DNA from: Bryobacterales bacterium
GTDB lineage: Bacteria; Acidobacteriota; Terriglobia; Bryobacterales; Bryobacteraceae
Direction of reading: 5' to 3'
Assembly (NCBI GenBank): GCA_026954325.1
Contig: JAIXKK010000175.1
Coordinates: 1-64,000 of the forward strand
Length of the DNA: 64,000 nucleotides
In this document: positions 8,782 to 17,078 of the stretch, piece by piece
Position numbering within the stretch: the stretch's first letter is position 1
Layout of the letters: each line of letters begins with the position of its first letter
The notes under the pieces: generated by a model
Seen by the model: the letters and a program-made list of their open reading frames with translations, nothing else
Database searches by the model: none
What the model was told of the DNA's origin: nothing
Position numbers and translations under genes: made by a program

Positions 8782-9845
8782 TGGCGGGGGAAACTCCGGC
8801 GGCGCTCGGCTATCGGATGCCGGCCGAGTGGGAACCACATGAAGCGACGTGGATCGCCTGGCCCCACGAGCGCTCGGACTGGCCGGGCAAGTTCGCGCCC
8901 ATACCTTGGGTGTACGGGGAGATGGTGCGCTATCTTTCGCGCGCCGAGAAAGTGCGAATCCTGATTGGCGATGAACGAGCCGAGCGATCCGCGCGCGGGG
9001 TTCTCGACAAGTGCGGAGCCCGCATGGAGCGAGTGGAGTTTTTCCGCTTTCCCACCGATAGGAGTTGGACAAGGGACTATTGCCCCATCTTCGTGCGGCG
9101 CGAGGACGGGCAGGTGGCGATGACTCACTGGCGCTTCAACGGCTGGGCGAAATATGTGAACCACGCTCGCGACAGCGCCATCCCGGCGCGGTTGCGCGCT
9201 CGGATGAAGTTGCCCTATTTCAAACCGATGGCGGGAAAACATCATGTTGTGCTCGAGGGCGGCAGCATCGATGTAAATGGCCGCGGCGCGCTGCTTACGA
9301 CGGAAGAGTGCCTGCTCAGTCCCGTTCAGGCGCGCAATCCGGGGATGTCCCGCGAGGCATTGGAGCGTCTGTTCGCGGACTACCTTGGGGTTAACCACGT
9401 GCTCTGGCTCAAGAATGGAATTGCAGGCGACGATACTCATGGACACGTGGATGATCTGGCCCGATTCGTTGCCCCCCGGACGGTGGTGATCGCCTCGGAA
9501 ACAGACAAAGAGGAGGCGAATTATTGCGTACTCGCCGAGAATTACCGTTTGCTGCGAAAGATGTCCGATCAGGACCGCAAGCCGCTCGAAGTGGTGAAAC
9601 TGCCCATGCCGCGCCCGGTCATGTTTGCGGGCCAGAGACTGCCCGCAAGCTACGCGAACTTCTACATCGCCAACGGATTGGTGCTCGCGCCCGTGTTCAA
9701 CGATCCGGCCGACCGCATTGCGCTCCAAGTGCTGGCGCGCCTGTTTCCGGACCGCGAAATTGTACCGATTTTCTGCGGAGATTTAGTGCTTGGGTTGGGG
9801 ACGTTACACTGCGCCACGCAACAGCAGCCGGCGGCCGTCCCTTAA
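8769..9845 (+). CDS. aguA: Agmatine deiminase
   Basis: The 358-residue protein begins GYRMPAEWEPHEATWIAWPH, typical of the agmatine deiminase/PPAD family. It has TDRSWTRDYCPIFV near 100, VLEGGSIDVNG near 160, GDDTHGHVDDLARFV near 220 and the catalytic Cys at about 348 in GLGTLHCATQQQP. It hydrolyses agmatine to N-carbamoylputrescine, the substrate of the upstream overlapping aguB. No arginine decarboxylase gene is nearby, so agmatine is made elsewhere or imported. Confidence 0.92.
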   Translation: MEQVVAGETPAALGYRMPAEWEPHEATWIAWPHERSDWPGKFAPIPWVYGEMVRYLSRAEKVRILIGDERAERSARGVLDKCGARMERVEFFRFPTDRSWTRDYCPIFVRREDGQVAMTHWRFNGWAKYVNHARDSAIPARLRARMKLPYFKPMAGKHHVVLEGGSIDVNGRGALLTTEECLLSPVQARNPGMSREALERLFADYLGVNHVLWLKNGIAGDDTHGHVDDLARFVAPRTVVIASETDKEEANYCVLAENYRLLRKMSDQDRKPLEVVKLPMPRPVMFAGQRLPASYANFYIANGLVLAPVFNDPADRIALQVLARLFPDREIVPIFCGDLVLGLGTLHCATQQQPAAVP

Positions 9846-9971
9846 CAAATTTTTACAAACCGCAAGATTGCGGGGTGCGTTGAAAAATTAGGTGGAGGAG
9901 TTTCCCGACACACAGAACCGAGTACGCCGCGGGCGAACCGATGTTCCGTGTGCGCCTTACTGGAGGTTTGC

Positions 9972-12383
9972 ATGAAAAAGCTCGTCCGGCTGACCGGCCT
10001 GTCAGCCATGGTGTTCATCCTCGCGCCGCTGCTCAGCGCGCAGCGTGTTCCCGGCCGCTACATTGTCGAACTCACCGCGGAATCGGTTTCCGAGCAGGTG
10101 GCCAAATCGGGGAAAACCGGCATGCGCGGCGCCGCGGCAATTTCGCAGCGCACCCGGGTTCGGAACCAGCAACAGCAGATGCGCGCCCGCATGGAGCAGC
10201 ACAATGCGAAGGTGCTCGGTTCCGTGGATACGGTGGCGAACGCAATGTTTGTTCAGATACCCGATTCGGATGCCGCGCAACTGGCCGCGTTGCCGGGTGT
10301 GAAGCGGGTGCAGCAGGCGCGTCTGATGCACCTGCTTTTGGACCGCGCGGTAATTGTCCACAAGGTGGCCGATGCGTGGAGCCAGATTGGAGACGCCAAC
10401 GCCGGCAAGGGCGTCAAGATCGCCATCGTGGATACGGGCATCGATGTGGGACATGCGGGATTCAACGATACGTCGCTGACGACGCCGAACGGGTTCCCCA
10501 AGACGAACGCCGATACTGACTCCGTCTTCACCAACAGCAAAGTGATCGTGGCGCGGAGTTACGTGAACCTGCTGCCGAGCCGTGATCCGGACTTTTCGGC
10601 GCGCGACCGCGTGGGGCATGGAACCGCCCTGGCCATGGTTGCCGCCGGAGTGCGCAACGCGGGGCCGCTGGCGACCATCACGGGAATCGCTCCGAAAGCG
10701 TGGCTTGGCAATTACAAGGTATTCGGCACGCCAGGGTTCAATGACAGCGCCTCCGACGACGCGATTCTGAAAGCCCTCGATGATGCGGTAGCGGATGGCA
10801 TGGATATCATCAGCCTGAGTTTCGGTGACGATTTCGCTCCGCGGCTGGCGGATGACCTGGACGTAGCCGCCGTGGAGCGGATTACGCAAGCGGGAGTGAT
10901 TGTGGTGGTGGCCGCGGGCAATAACGGTCCGGACTTGAACACGATCTCTTCGCCCGCGACGGCGCCTTCCGCCATCAGCGCCGGCGCCTCCACCAATGAC
11001 CGCACATTTGCATCGGGCGTGGATGTGCCCGGGCTCGGGTTGCTCACCGCGATCAACGGCGACGGCGCCACTCCAGGCGCTCCGGTGACCGGTTCCGTGG
11101 CGGACGTGTCCGCCCTGGATCAGAATGGCCTTGCCTGCTCTCCATTACCCGCTTCCAGCCTTGACGGCAAGATTGCGCTCATCCTGCGAGGGACGTGCAC
11201 GTTCGAGGCAAAGCTGACCAACGCGCAGGCGGCCGGCGCGATTGCGGCGATAGTGTATGCCGCGGAGAGTTCTCCGAGTCCCATTCCCATGGCTGTAGGC
11301 GCGGCCACGCTGCCCGCGGAAATGATCTCCAACCAGGATGGCGCCGGCATCAAGGCAGCGGTGGCCTTGCGGGATGTGGTCGCCACCATTCACTTCACAT
11401 TGAGCGCCGTTCCGATTCCGCCGAACCGGCTGGCCGATTTCTCGGCCGCCGGGCCGAGCGTATCCGGTTTGATCAAGCCCGAGATCAGCGCCGTCGGCGA
11501 GAGCATCTACGTGGCCACGCAGAGCTTTGACAAGAATGGGGACATGTATGACGCGAGCGGTTACATTCTTGTCGATGGGACCAGCTTTTCCACCCCCCTC
11601 ATCGCAGGCGCCGCCGCGCTGCTCAAGAGCGCAAGACCCGGGTTGACGGTGGATCAGTACCGCTCCCTGCTCATCAACACCGCTGCCTCCGTGCAGACCA
11701 CAGCCGGCGGCGCGGCCACTCTCCAGCAGGGCGGCGCCGGCGTGCTTGATGCATTGGCGGCCTTGAACTCTCCAGTCAGCGCGGTTCCGGCGACGGTCAG
11801 TTTCGGCGTGGGCGGGCCGGACACTCAATTCTCGAAGACTGTTACCCTGACAAACCTCAGCGGGCAGAAAGACACATTCACCATCGCGGTAGTGCCTTCG
11901 CGGGGTGATTCAGCGCCCTCTCCCGGCGCCCGAAGCGTGGATCTCGACTCCGGCGCTTCCGTGGACGTTCCGCTCCTCTGGGACGCCACCGGGATGCCGC
12001 CCGGCCCCTACGAGGGTTTCGTCACCATCACCGCGGCTTCCACCGGAGCGGTGGTCAAGGCTCCCTATTGGTACGCCGTCACGTCGGATGTCCCGGCGCA
12101 CATCACCATTCTCTCCACTACGGATACGGGCAGGCGGGGACGATTGATTCAGGACGCATTCGACTTCCGCATCACGGATGTATCCGGCGTCGCCATGCCG
12201 AACCTTGTTCCGGATGTCTCGGTAGTGTCCGGTGGCGGGAGTGTCCGGACCATTGCCTCCGCTGACGCGCAGATTCCCGGGGTGTTCAGCGTGGATGTGG
12301 TGCTGGGGCCCACGGCTGGTCCAAACATCTACCGTGTGACGATCGGCAATCTGACCAGGGATGTCTCCATCACCGGCCAGTGA
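9972..12383 (+). CDS. Secreted S8 subtilisin-like serine protease with PA insert
   Basis: The start at 9972 follows a GGAGG at 9962-9966 and gives a clean signal peptide (MKKLVRLTGLSAMVFILAPL). The inhibitor-like propeptide covers about 25-120. The catalytic triad is visible: Asp near 154 (VKIAIVDTGIDVGH), His near 215 (DRVGHGTALAMVAAG) and Ser near 539 (VDGTSFSTPLIAGAAALL). A protease-associated (PA) insertion lies around 380-480 (ALILRGTCTFEAKL, AGAIAAIVYA). The C-terminal 220 residues form Fn3/Ig-like beta domains. At 803 residues it is a large extracellular protease, likely used to degrade protein polymers. It appears to stand alone, followed after 43 bases by a small unknown gene. Confidence 0.92.
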   Translation: MKKLVRLTGLSAMVFILAPLLSAQRVPGRYIVELTAESVSEQVAKSGKTGMRGAAAISQRTRVRNQQQQMRARMEQHNAKVLGSVDTVANAMFVQIPDSDAAQLAALPGVKRVQQARLMHLLLDRAVIVHKVADAWSQIGDANAGKGVKIAIVDTGIDVGHAGFNDTSLTTPNGFPKTNADTDSVFTNSKVIVARSYVNLLPSRDPDFSARDRVGHGTALAMVAAGVRNAGPLATITGIAPKAWLGNYKVFGTPGFNDSASDDAILKALDDAVADGMDIISLSFGDDFAPRLADDLDVAAVERITQAGVIVVVAAGNNGPDLNTISSPATAPSAISAGASTNDRTFASGVDVPGLGLLTAINGDGATPGAPVTGSVADVSALDQNGLACSPLPASSLDGKIALILRGTCTFEAKLTNAQAAGAIAAIVYAAESSPSPIPMAVGAATLPAEMISNQDGAGIKAAVALRDVVATIHFTLSAVPIPPNRLADFSAAGPSVSGLIKPEISAVGESIYVATQSFDKNGDMYDASGYILVDGTSFSTPLIAGAAALLKSARPGLTVDQYRSLLINTAASVQTTAGGAATLQQGGAGVLDALAALNSPVSAVPATVSFGVGGPDTQFSKTVTLTNLSGQKDTFTIAVVPSRGDSAPSPGARSVDLDSGASVDVPLLWDATGMPPGPYEGFVTITAASTGAVVKAPYWYAVTSDVPAHITILSTTDTGRRGRLIQDAFDFRITDVSGVAMPNLVPDVSVVSGGGSVRTIASADAQIPGVFSVDVVLGPTAGPNIYRVTIGNLTRDVSITGQ

Positions 12384-12426
12384 TGGATTTGGGGCCGTGA
12401 TTCCGCGTTCAGGGCAGGAGGGGTCA

Positions 12427-12963
12427 ATGATCCTGAACGAAGACTTGAAGGATGAGCAGCTTTTCCGGCGCCTCCTGTTTCAAAACGGGCTCAGTTCCAT
12501 GGCCAAGGCTTTTCATGGCAAGCCGAGAAAGACGCTGCTTGATCCCGGCCGGCGTCTGTTCCGCATGGCGACGCTGCTCGATTGTTATCCATTCCGCGGC
12601 GTGTGGTGGATGAGCGAGGCGGTCTACACTGCCCTGCTGGCCGAGGCTGGAGGAGACCGCGCGAAATTTCTCAAGATCGCGCGGGACCATCTGGCGGTCA
12701 AGATGACCTGGAGCCCCGGAATGCGGCATATCATCGAGATCCGGCTGACGCAACCGGTGTATGCGTGGGTGGGCCCGGCGCGCGAGCAGAAGGAAAGCAT
12801 CGCGCGCATGAAGCACGTGGTCTGGAACGGCGGCGCGGAGCAGATCTTCCTGCCCAACCTCTCCGATGCCGAATACCTGATGGCCAGCCGCTGGGCTACG
12901 CTCGAGAGTACGTACGTGGTGAACGTGGACTACGATCCCCAAGCAGATCCCGAGTACGCGTGA
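12427..12963 (+). CDS. Conserved-looking protein of unknown function
   Basis: I do not recognise this family. The ATG at 12427 is preceded by AGGAGG at 12417-12422, so this start is preferred over the one at 12361 inside the protease gene. The product is about 178 residues, soluble, with no signal peptide or membrane segment. Distinct features are DPGRRLFRMATLLDCYPFRGVWW near 40-60 and a run of aromatic and charged residues. Its last 68 bases overlap the convergent uracil-DNA glycosylase gene, whose C-terminal tail is rich in Arg and Ser and may be an extension. Confidence 0.65.
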   Translation: MILNEDLKDEQLFRRLLFQNGLSSMAKAFHGKPRKTLLDPGRRLFRMATLLDCYPFRGVWWMSEAVYTALLAEAGGDRAKFLKIARDHLAVKMTWSPGMRHIIEIRLTQPVYAWVGPAREQKESIARMKHVVWNGGAEQIFLPNLSDAEYLMASRWATLESTYVVNVDYDPQADPEYA

Positions 12964-13621
12964 ACACGTCCCGCAGCATCTTTTCCGTGAGCCGTCTCGT
13001 GGAGGTGTTCTGCCGGCTCGGATGGTAGGATGCAATCAGCGTGGGCAGGCCGTCACCCATTTGGTGCTCCACTCCATGGCCGAAGACGAAAGCGGACTTG
13101 CGTGTAATCCGTCCCTGGTCGTGAAGGATCGAAAGATAGGTGTCGAAGGCAATACGTCCCAGCGCCACCACCACGCGCACGCCGGCGAGCAGGGCGATCT
13201 CTCCCTCGAGATACGGACGGCAATTGGCCAGTTCTTCGCGCGTAGGCTTGTTGTCGGGCGGCGCGCAGCGCGCCGAGGCGGTGATCCAGACGTCGCGCAG
13301 CGTCAAGCCATCGTCGCGGGAACGGCTCTCCGCCTGGGAGGCGAACCCCGTTTGGTGCAGCACGCGGTAGAGAAAGTCGCCCGATGCGTCGCCCGTAAAC
13401 ATGCGTCCCGTCCGGTTGGCTCCGTGGGCCGCCGGAGCAAGGCCCACGATGAGAACCCGCGCTTCCGGGTCGCCGAAGGCGGGCACCGGTTTTCCCCAGT
13501 ACTCCCAATCGAGATACGCGCGGCGTTTCTTCCGCGCCACTTCGAGGCAGTAGGCTCGCAGGCGAGGGCAGCGATTGCAGGCGATCACCTGCTGTTGGAG
13601 AACGTTGAGTGCGGCGGACAT
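12896..13621 (-). CDS. Uracil-DNA glycosylase, family 5 (UdgB type)
   Basis: The N-terminal cluster motif CNRCPRLRAYC supplies cysteines for the iron-sulfur cluster found in family 4/5 glycosylases. The diagnostic family-5 active-site segment GLAPAAHGANRTGRMFTGD follows, and the DNA-contacting loop ASYHPSRQNT lies near the C-terminus. The enzyme excises uracil and some oxidised or deaminated bases from DNA. I chose the ATG at 13621 (MSAALNVLQQQ) rather than 13651, as the extra ten residues are not family-like. It is divergent from the DUF302 gene and overlaps the 12427 gene tail to tail by 68 bases. Confidence 0.87.
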   Translation of the reverse strand: MSAALNVLQQQVIACNRCPRLRAYCLEVARKKRRAYLDWEYWGKPVPAFGDPEARVLIVGLAPAAHGANRTGRMFTGDASGDFLYRVLHQTGFASQAESRSRDDGLTLRDVWITASARCAPPDNKPTREELANCRPYLEGEIALLAGVRVVVALGRIAFDTYLSILHDQGRITRKSAFVFGHGVEHQMGDGLPTLIASYHPSRQNTSTRRLTEKMLRDVFTRTRDLLGDRSPRSPRTYSRA

Positions 13622-13680
13622 CCGAACTTTCAGGATACCCTGGGCTGTCACCTCCGGCGGAACCGTTGCATCTTCAGAGT

Positions 13681-14061
13681 ATGCTCTACGAAATGAACTC
13701 CGGGAAGAGCCTTGAACAGATCGATGCCGCTTTGCGCGATTCCGCGGCGCGGCACAAGTTCGGCGTCATAACCGTCCATGATCTTCGGGAAACCATGAAA
13801 AATAAGGGCGTCGAGTTTTCCAAAGCGTGCATGGTGTACGAGGTCTGCAACCCGCATCAGGCGAAAAAGGTTCTGGAATCGAACGGGGCCGTCTCCACCG
13901 CCCTGCCCTGCCGCATCTCCGTCTATGAAGTGCCCGGCGGCTATCAGATCGCTACCCTGCTGCCGACGGCGCTGATGAAGATGTTCGGAAATCCCGAACT
14001 GGAGCCGGTGGCCAGGGAAGTGGAAGACGTGGTTACCGAGATGATTCGCGATGCGGCCTAG
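13681..14061 (+). CDS. DUF302 domain protein
   Basis: The 126-residue product matches the DUF302 pattern: KSLEQIDAALRDSAARHKFGV, then CMVYEVCNPHQAKKVLE, LPCRISVYEVPGGYQIATL and an acidic C-terminal helix. DUF302 domains are small alpha/beta folds that bind ligands in an unknown way. I start at 13681 because the residues before it in the open frame are not family-like. Its stop overlaps the convergent thiolase stop by four bases. Confidence 0.8.
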   Translation: MLYEMNSGKSLEQIDAALRDSAARHKFGVITVHDLRETMKNKGVEFSKACMVYEVCNPHQAKKVLESNGAVSTALPCRISVYEVPGGYQIATLLPTALMKMFGNPELEPVAREVEDVVTEMIRDAA

Positions 14062-15266
14062 CCGGCGAGTTCGAACAGCCCCGCCGCCCCCTGTCCGCCG
14101 CCCACGCACATTGTGACCACTCCGTAGCGGGCGTTGCGGCGGCGCATTTCGTTGGCCAGCGTGCCTACCAGGCGCGAGCCGGTCATTCCGAACGGATGCC
14201 CGATCGAGATCGAGCCGCCGTTCACATTCAGCTTCGCGGGATCGAGCCCCAGCCTGTCGCGGCAATACACCACCTGCACGGCAAAGGCTTCGTTGAGCTC
14301 CCACAGATCGATGTCGCCGATCTTCAGGCCATGCCGTCTCAGCAACTTCGGGACGGCATATACCGGGCCGATTCCCATCTCATCCGGCTCCAGTCCCGAG
14401 ACGGCGAAGCCGCGATAGATCAGCTTGTAGGGGATCTTGAGTTCGTCCGCGCGCCGCCGCGACATCAGCAGCGTGGCCGAGGCTCCGTCAGAGAGTTGCG
14501 AGGAGTTGCCGGCCGTCACCGTGCCCTGTCCGCTATCGGGATCGAAGTGAGGCTTCAGCTTCAGCAAGCCCTCGAGCGTCGTGTCCGGACGGTTGCACTC
14601 GTCGCCTTCCACCGTCGCCTGTTCCTCACCGGCGACCTCTCCGGTCTTCTTGTCGAGGATGGCGCGCGTCACCCGCACCGGGGCAATCTCTTCGCGGAAG
14701 AAACCCTCGTTCCGCGCCCGCGCCGTGCGCTGCTGGCTGAGCAATGAGTACTCGTCCTGCGCCAGCCGGCTGATGCGGTAGCGCTTCGCCACGACCTCGG
14801 CGGTCACCCCCATCACCATGTAGACGCCCGGCTTGTGCTCATTCACGTAGGGGTGAGGCTGCGAATCGCGCGGCGACATGGTGATGCTTTCCACGCCGCC
14901 GCCGATTGCGGCGTCCGCGCCTTCGTTCACGATCTGGTGCGCGGCCATCGCCACGGATTGGAGCCCCGAGGAGCAAAAGCGGTTCACTGTTGTTGCGGCG
15001 ACGGTGATAGGAAGCCCGGCGACGATCGAGGCCACGCGGGCCACGTTCATCCCCTGCCGGCCGTGGGGCTGTCCGCACCCGAGAATGACGTCCTCGATTT
15101 CCGCGGGGTCCAGTTCCCGATGACGGTTCACCACCTCCCGGATCGCATGGGCGGCGAGATCGGCGGGATGAGTGCGGTTGAAGGAGCCCCGGAACGACTT
15201 CGCGAGCGGCGTTGCGAATGATTCCCCTGGCGGGCCAGGCGCCCGAGGAGCGGCTCCGGCGTCCAC
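14058..15266 (-). CDS. Thiolase (acetyl-CoA acyltransferase), native N-terminus lost
   Basis: From about 15215 downward the frame is a complete thiolase: TPLAKSFRGSF at the N-terminus, the acylated Cys in NRFCSSGLQSVAMA, WELNEAFAVQ, the His in GHPFGMTGSR, and the second Cys in TMCVGGGQGAAGLFE. It would catalyse the last step of beta-oxidation or acetoacetyl-CoA chemistry. The first 14 residues of the open frame (MDAGAAPRAPGPPG) are not thiolase; they are an out-of-frame reading of a decayed 3-hydroxyacyl-CoA dehydrogenase tail. The native start and about ten residues were removed by a deletion. It may be translated from the chance ATG, or be silent. Confidence 0.8.
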   Translation of the reverse strand: MDAGAAPRAPGPPGESFATPLAKSFRGSFNRTHPADLAAHAIREVVNRHRELDPAEIEDVILGCGQPHGRQGMNVARVASIVAGLPITVAATTVNRFCSSGLQSVAMAAHQIVNEGADAAIGGGVESITMSPRDSQPHPYVNEHKPGVYMVMGVTAEVVAKRYRISRLAQDEYSLLSQQRTARARNEGFFREEIAPVRVTRAILDKKTGEVAGEEQATVEGDECNRPDTTLEGLLKLKPHFDPDSGQGTVTAGNSSQLSDGASATLLMSRRRADELKIPYKLIYRGFAVSGLEPDEMGIGPVYAVPKLLRRHGLKIGDIDLWELNEAFAVQVVYCRDRLGLDPAKLNVNGGSISIGHPFGMTGSRLVGTLANEMRRRNARYGVVTMCVGGGQGAAGLFELAG

Positions 15267-15867
15267 AGCGCGGCGTGCCGCTCGTGGAACTCGCGGATAC
15301 GGGCGAGCACTTTGTCCAGGCCCACCGTATCCGCGTGAAACATCGGCCCTCCGTGACGGGCGGGAAACCCGTACGCGTTGATATGTTCTTCCGCGCCACC
15401 GCCATCGAAGGGAAGGTTTGTGGCAGCTTCCCGGGCGATGACGCGGTGAATGAGATCTAACGAGGCGGCGGCGGGAGCTTTCACCGAATCACCGAACCGG
15501 CACTTCCCTACCGCCTTGACGACCCCGGCAAGGCGGGGAAGGCGGTGCATTCCCGCCGCTCCGGGAAGCATGCCGAGCTTTACCTCGGGCTGCCCCACTC
15601 GCGCGGTGGGGACAGGATGCGGACCCACGCCCGGCTCTTTTCCCATCGAAGTGATCTTTGCGAACTCCCTGGTATCCGCGGCAAAGATGAACGAGCGTTC
15701 GCCGCCGATGAGCACCACGGCGCGTGCGGCATCACCGGCGGCCGCTTTCTTCAGGCTTTCGAGGATGCCTTCCGGCACGCCGGGGTCCAACGCGCGTCCC
15801 CTGGCGGATTTTGAATGGTGATGACGGCAATGCGGCCGGCGAGCGCGTACTGCACGAGTCCGCTCAT
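15221..15867 (-). pseudogene. Remnant of FadJ/FadB-type enoyl-CoA hydratase / 3-hydroxyacyl-CoA dehydrogenase
   Basis: From the ATG at 15867 the minus strand reads a crotonase N-terminus (ALAGRIAVITIQNPPGDA), shifts frame near 15797, and goes on as LDPGVPEGILESLKKAAAGD and FAADTREFAKITSMGKEPG. It then skips to a later crotonase part (QPEVKLGMLPGAAGMHRLPR). After GDSVKAPAAASLDLIHRVIA it jumps again to the extreme C-terminus of the dehydrogenase (INAYGFPARHGGPMF, ADTVGLDKVLARIREFH). Most of the NAD-binding domain is gone. At least one frameshift and two or three internal deletions make this a clear pseudogene, once in an operon with the thiolase. Confidence 0.85.
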
Positions 15868-15973
15868 GTGTGTTATCGAGTGCTCCTATATACAAGGTGT
15901 CCCGGGATCGGATGGTATGAGCGTACCACGCGGCCCGAACGCGATCAGGCCCGTTGCTCCGAGGCGGCTTGGC

Positions 15974-16666
15974 TCACCGGAGGATGAGGTAGAGGTGGTT
16001 GGGTCTGAGGGAATCGGGCTGTTCCGGGCCGGGCGCGGGGCCACCGTGGCTGGCCTCTTGGTTCGCCGGCTGATTTTGAGGGGGCGAATCCGGGGATCCG
16101 GCAGGCTTCGTTTTGTCGCTTTGAGAATCCGCGGCCTGCAGAGGCTTCGAGGGGGGCTGGCCTTGTTCCGGCCGCGGTGCGACGGGGACGCTTTCCGGCT
16201 GGGAGGGGTGGATGGAGGGGCGGGAGTCCTGAAGGCGCCGGAGATGTTTGATGCCACGGAAGTAGGAGCGCTCATTGAGGGTGTGGTGTCGGGTGTAGCG
16301 TTCGAATTTGGTGACGGTAGCCGGGTCGCCGGAGGCGAGGGGGTCGAGGCCTTGCTCTTCGTAGAGGGCGAGCGTGAGTTTTTCGATGCGGCGGATATTC
16401 CAGGAAGCGAGGCTGATGCGGCGGAAGATGTCCTCTTCCTGGACACCTTGCGGCTGGAGTTCCTCGCGGAGTTTGACAAGGAATTCGTCGTAGCACGGCT
16501 GGTCTTCGGGGACGACGATAGCGAAGGAGGCGGAGAAGCCTTCCTTGAGGGCGTTGCGGCTGGAAGCGGCTTTGCCGGCTTCGGTTTTGGGGCCGGTGGA
16601 TTGTTTTGCGTTTTCGCGGTTAATTTGCGCGCGGGAGCGGGATTTGTTGAAAAGAGAGCCGAGCAT
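15974..16666 (-). CDS. Conserved acidobacterial protein of unknown function
   Basis: The start at 16666 gives MLGSLFNKSRSRAQINRENA, followed by KQSTGPKTEAGKAASSRNAL, a motif I recognise as recurrent in many uncharacterised proteins of acidobacterial genomes. The middle (about 50-140) is helical and charged. The last 80 residues are low complexity, rich in Pro, Gln and Ser. No signal peptide or catalytic motif is visible. The C-ending codons of the gene strand give long spurious frames on the opposite strand. Function unknown. Confidence 0.72.
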   Translation of the reverse strand: MLGSLFNKSRSRAQINRENAKQSTGPKTEAGKAASSRNALKEGFSASFAIVVPEDQPCYDEFLVKLREELQPQGVQEEDIFRRISLASWNIRRIEKLTLALYEEQGLDPLASGDPATVTKFERYTRHHTLNERSYFRGIKHLRRLQDSRPSIHPSQPESVPVAPRPEQGQPPSKPLQAADSQSDKTKPAGSPDSPPQNQPANQEASHGGPAPGPEQPDSLRPNHLYLILR

Positions 16667-16845
16667 GGGGAAGTTCTCGCTGAGATGTATTTGGATAAGG
16701 CTATTGGCTTTATCCGGCTTCAGGGTAACCCATGGCGATCCGGCGGGCGCGGATGGTGCGCGGAAAATAGTTGAATTCATTGAGCAAATAAAGTTCAAAA
16801 GCGAGTCAACGCATAAGGTTGCTTCGTGTTGGACGGTTATGGGAT

Positions 16846-16939
16846 CTCGCAGAGCTTTCAGGTCGGCCCTTAAAGGACTGATCCATACAGGAGAGAACTG
16901 TTTTTCGGGTGCGAGCGGTGCAGGTAACGAATTTTCGCG
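16846..16939. repeat. Dispersed repeat, copy A, left part (interrupted by intron)
   Basis: The segments CTCGCAGAGCTTTCAGGTC and AGGTAACGAATTTTCGCG match 35414-35475 (copy B) with few differences. Copy A has about 37 extra bases between its two blocks. The matching continues in copy B with CAGAGACGCAGAG, which in copy A appears only after the intron, at 18916. Confidence 0.75.
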
Positions 16940-16991
16940 GTAGAGTAGGAGAGAGGGCGACACTTGCGGTGCGACCCACTCTCCCCTCGTC

Positions 16992-17025
16992 GAACCGGAC
17001 GAGCAGATTTCCCGACATCCGGCTC
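16992..17025 (-). ncRNA. Group II intron domain V
   Basis: On the minus strand these 34 bases read GAGCCGGATGTCGGGAAA then TCTGCTCGTCCGGTTC. They form the typical domain V hairpin with GAGCCG pairing to the terminal CCGGTTC and a GAAA tetraloop region. This is the catalytic core needed for splicing. Confidence 0.82.
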
Positions 17026-17078
17026 TCCTGGAAACGTTATCGCCGCAGGCGTGCGCAGACAGTTGACGGCTGCCAGCC

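Noticed and set aside
9846..9947. Possible terminator hairpin after the agmatine deiminase gene
   Set aside because: The CCGCA/TGCGG stem is only five bases and no T-run follows directly; too weak to report.
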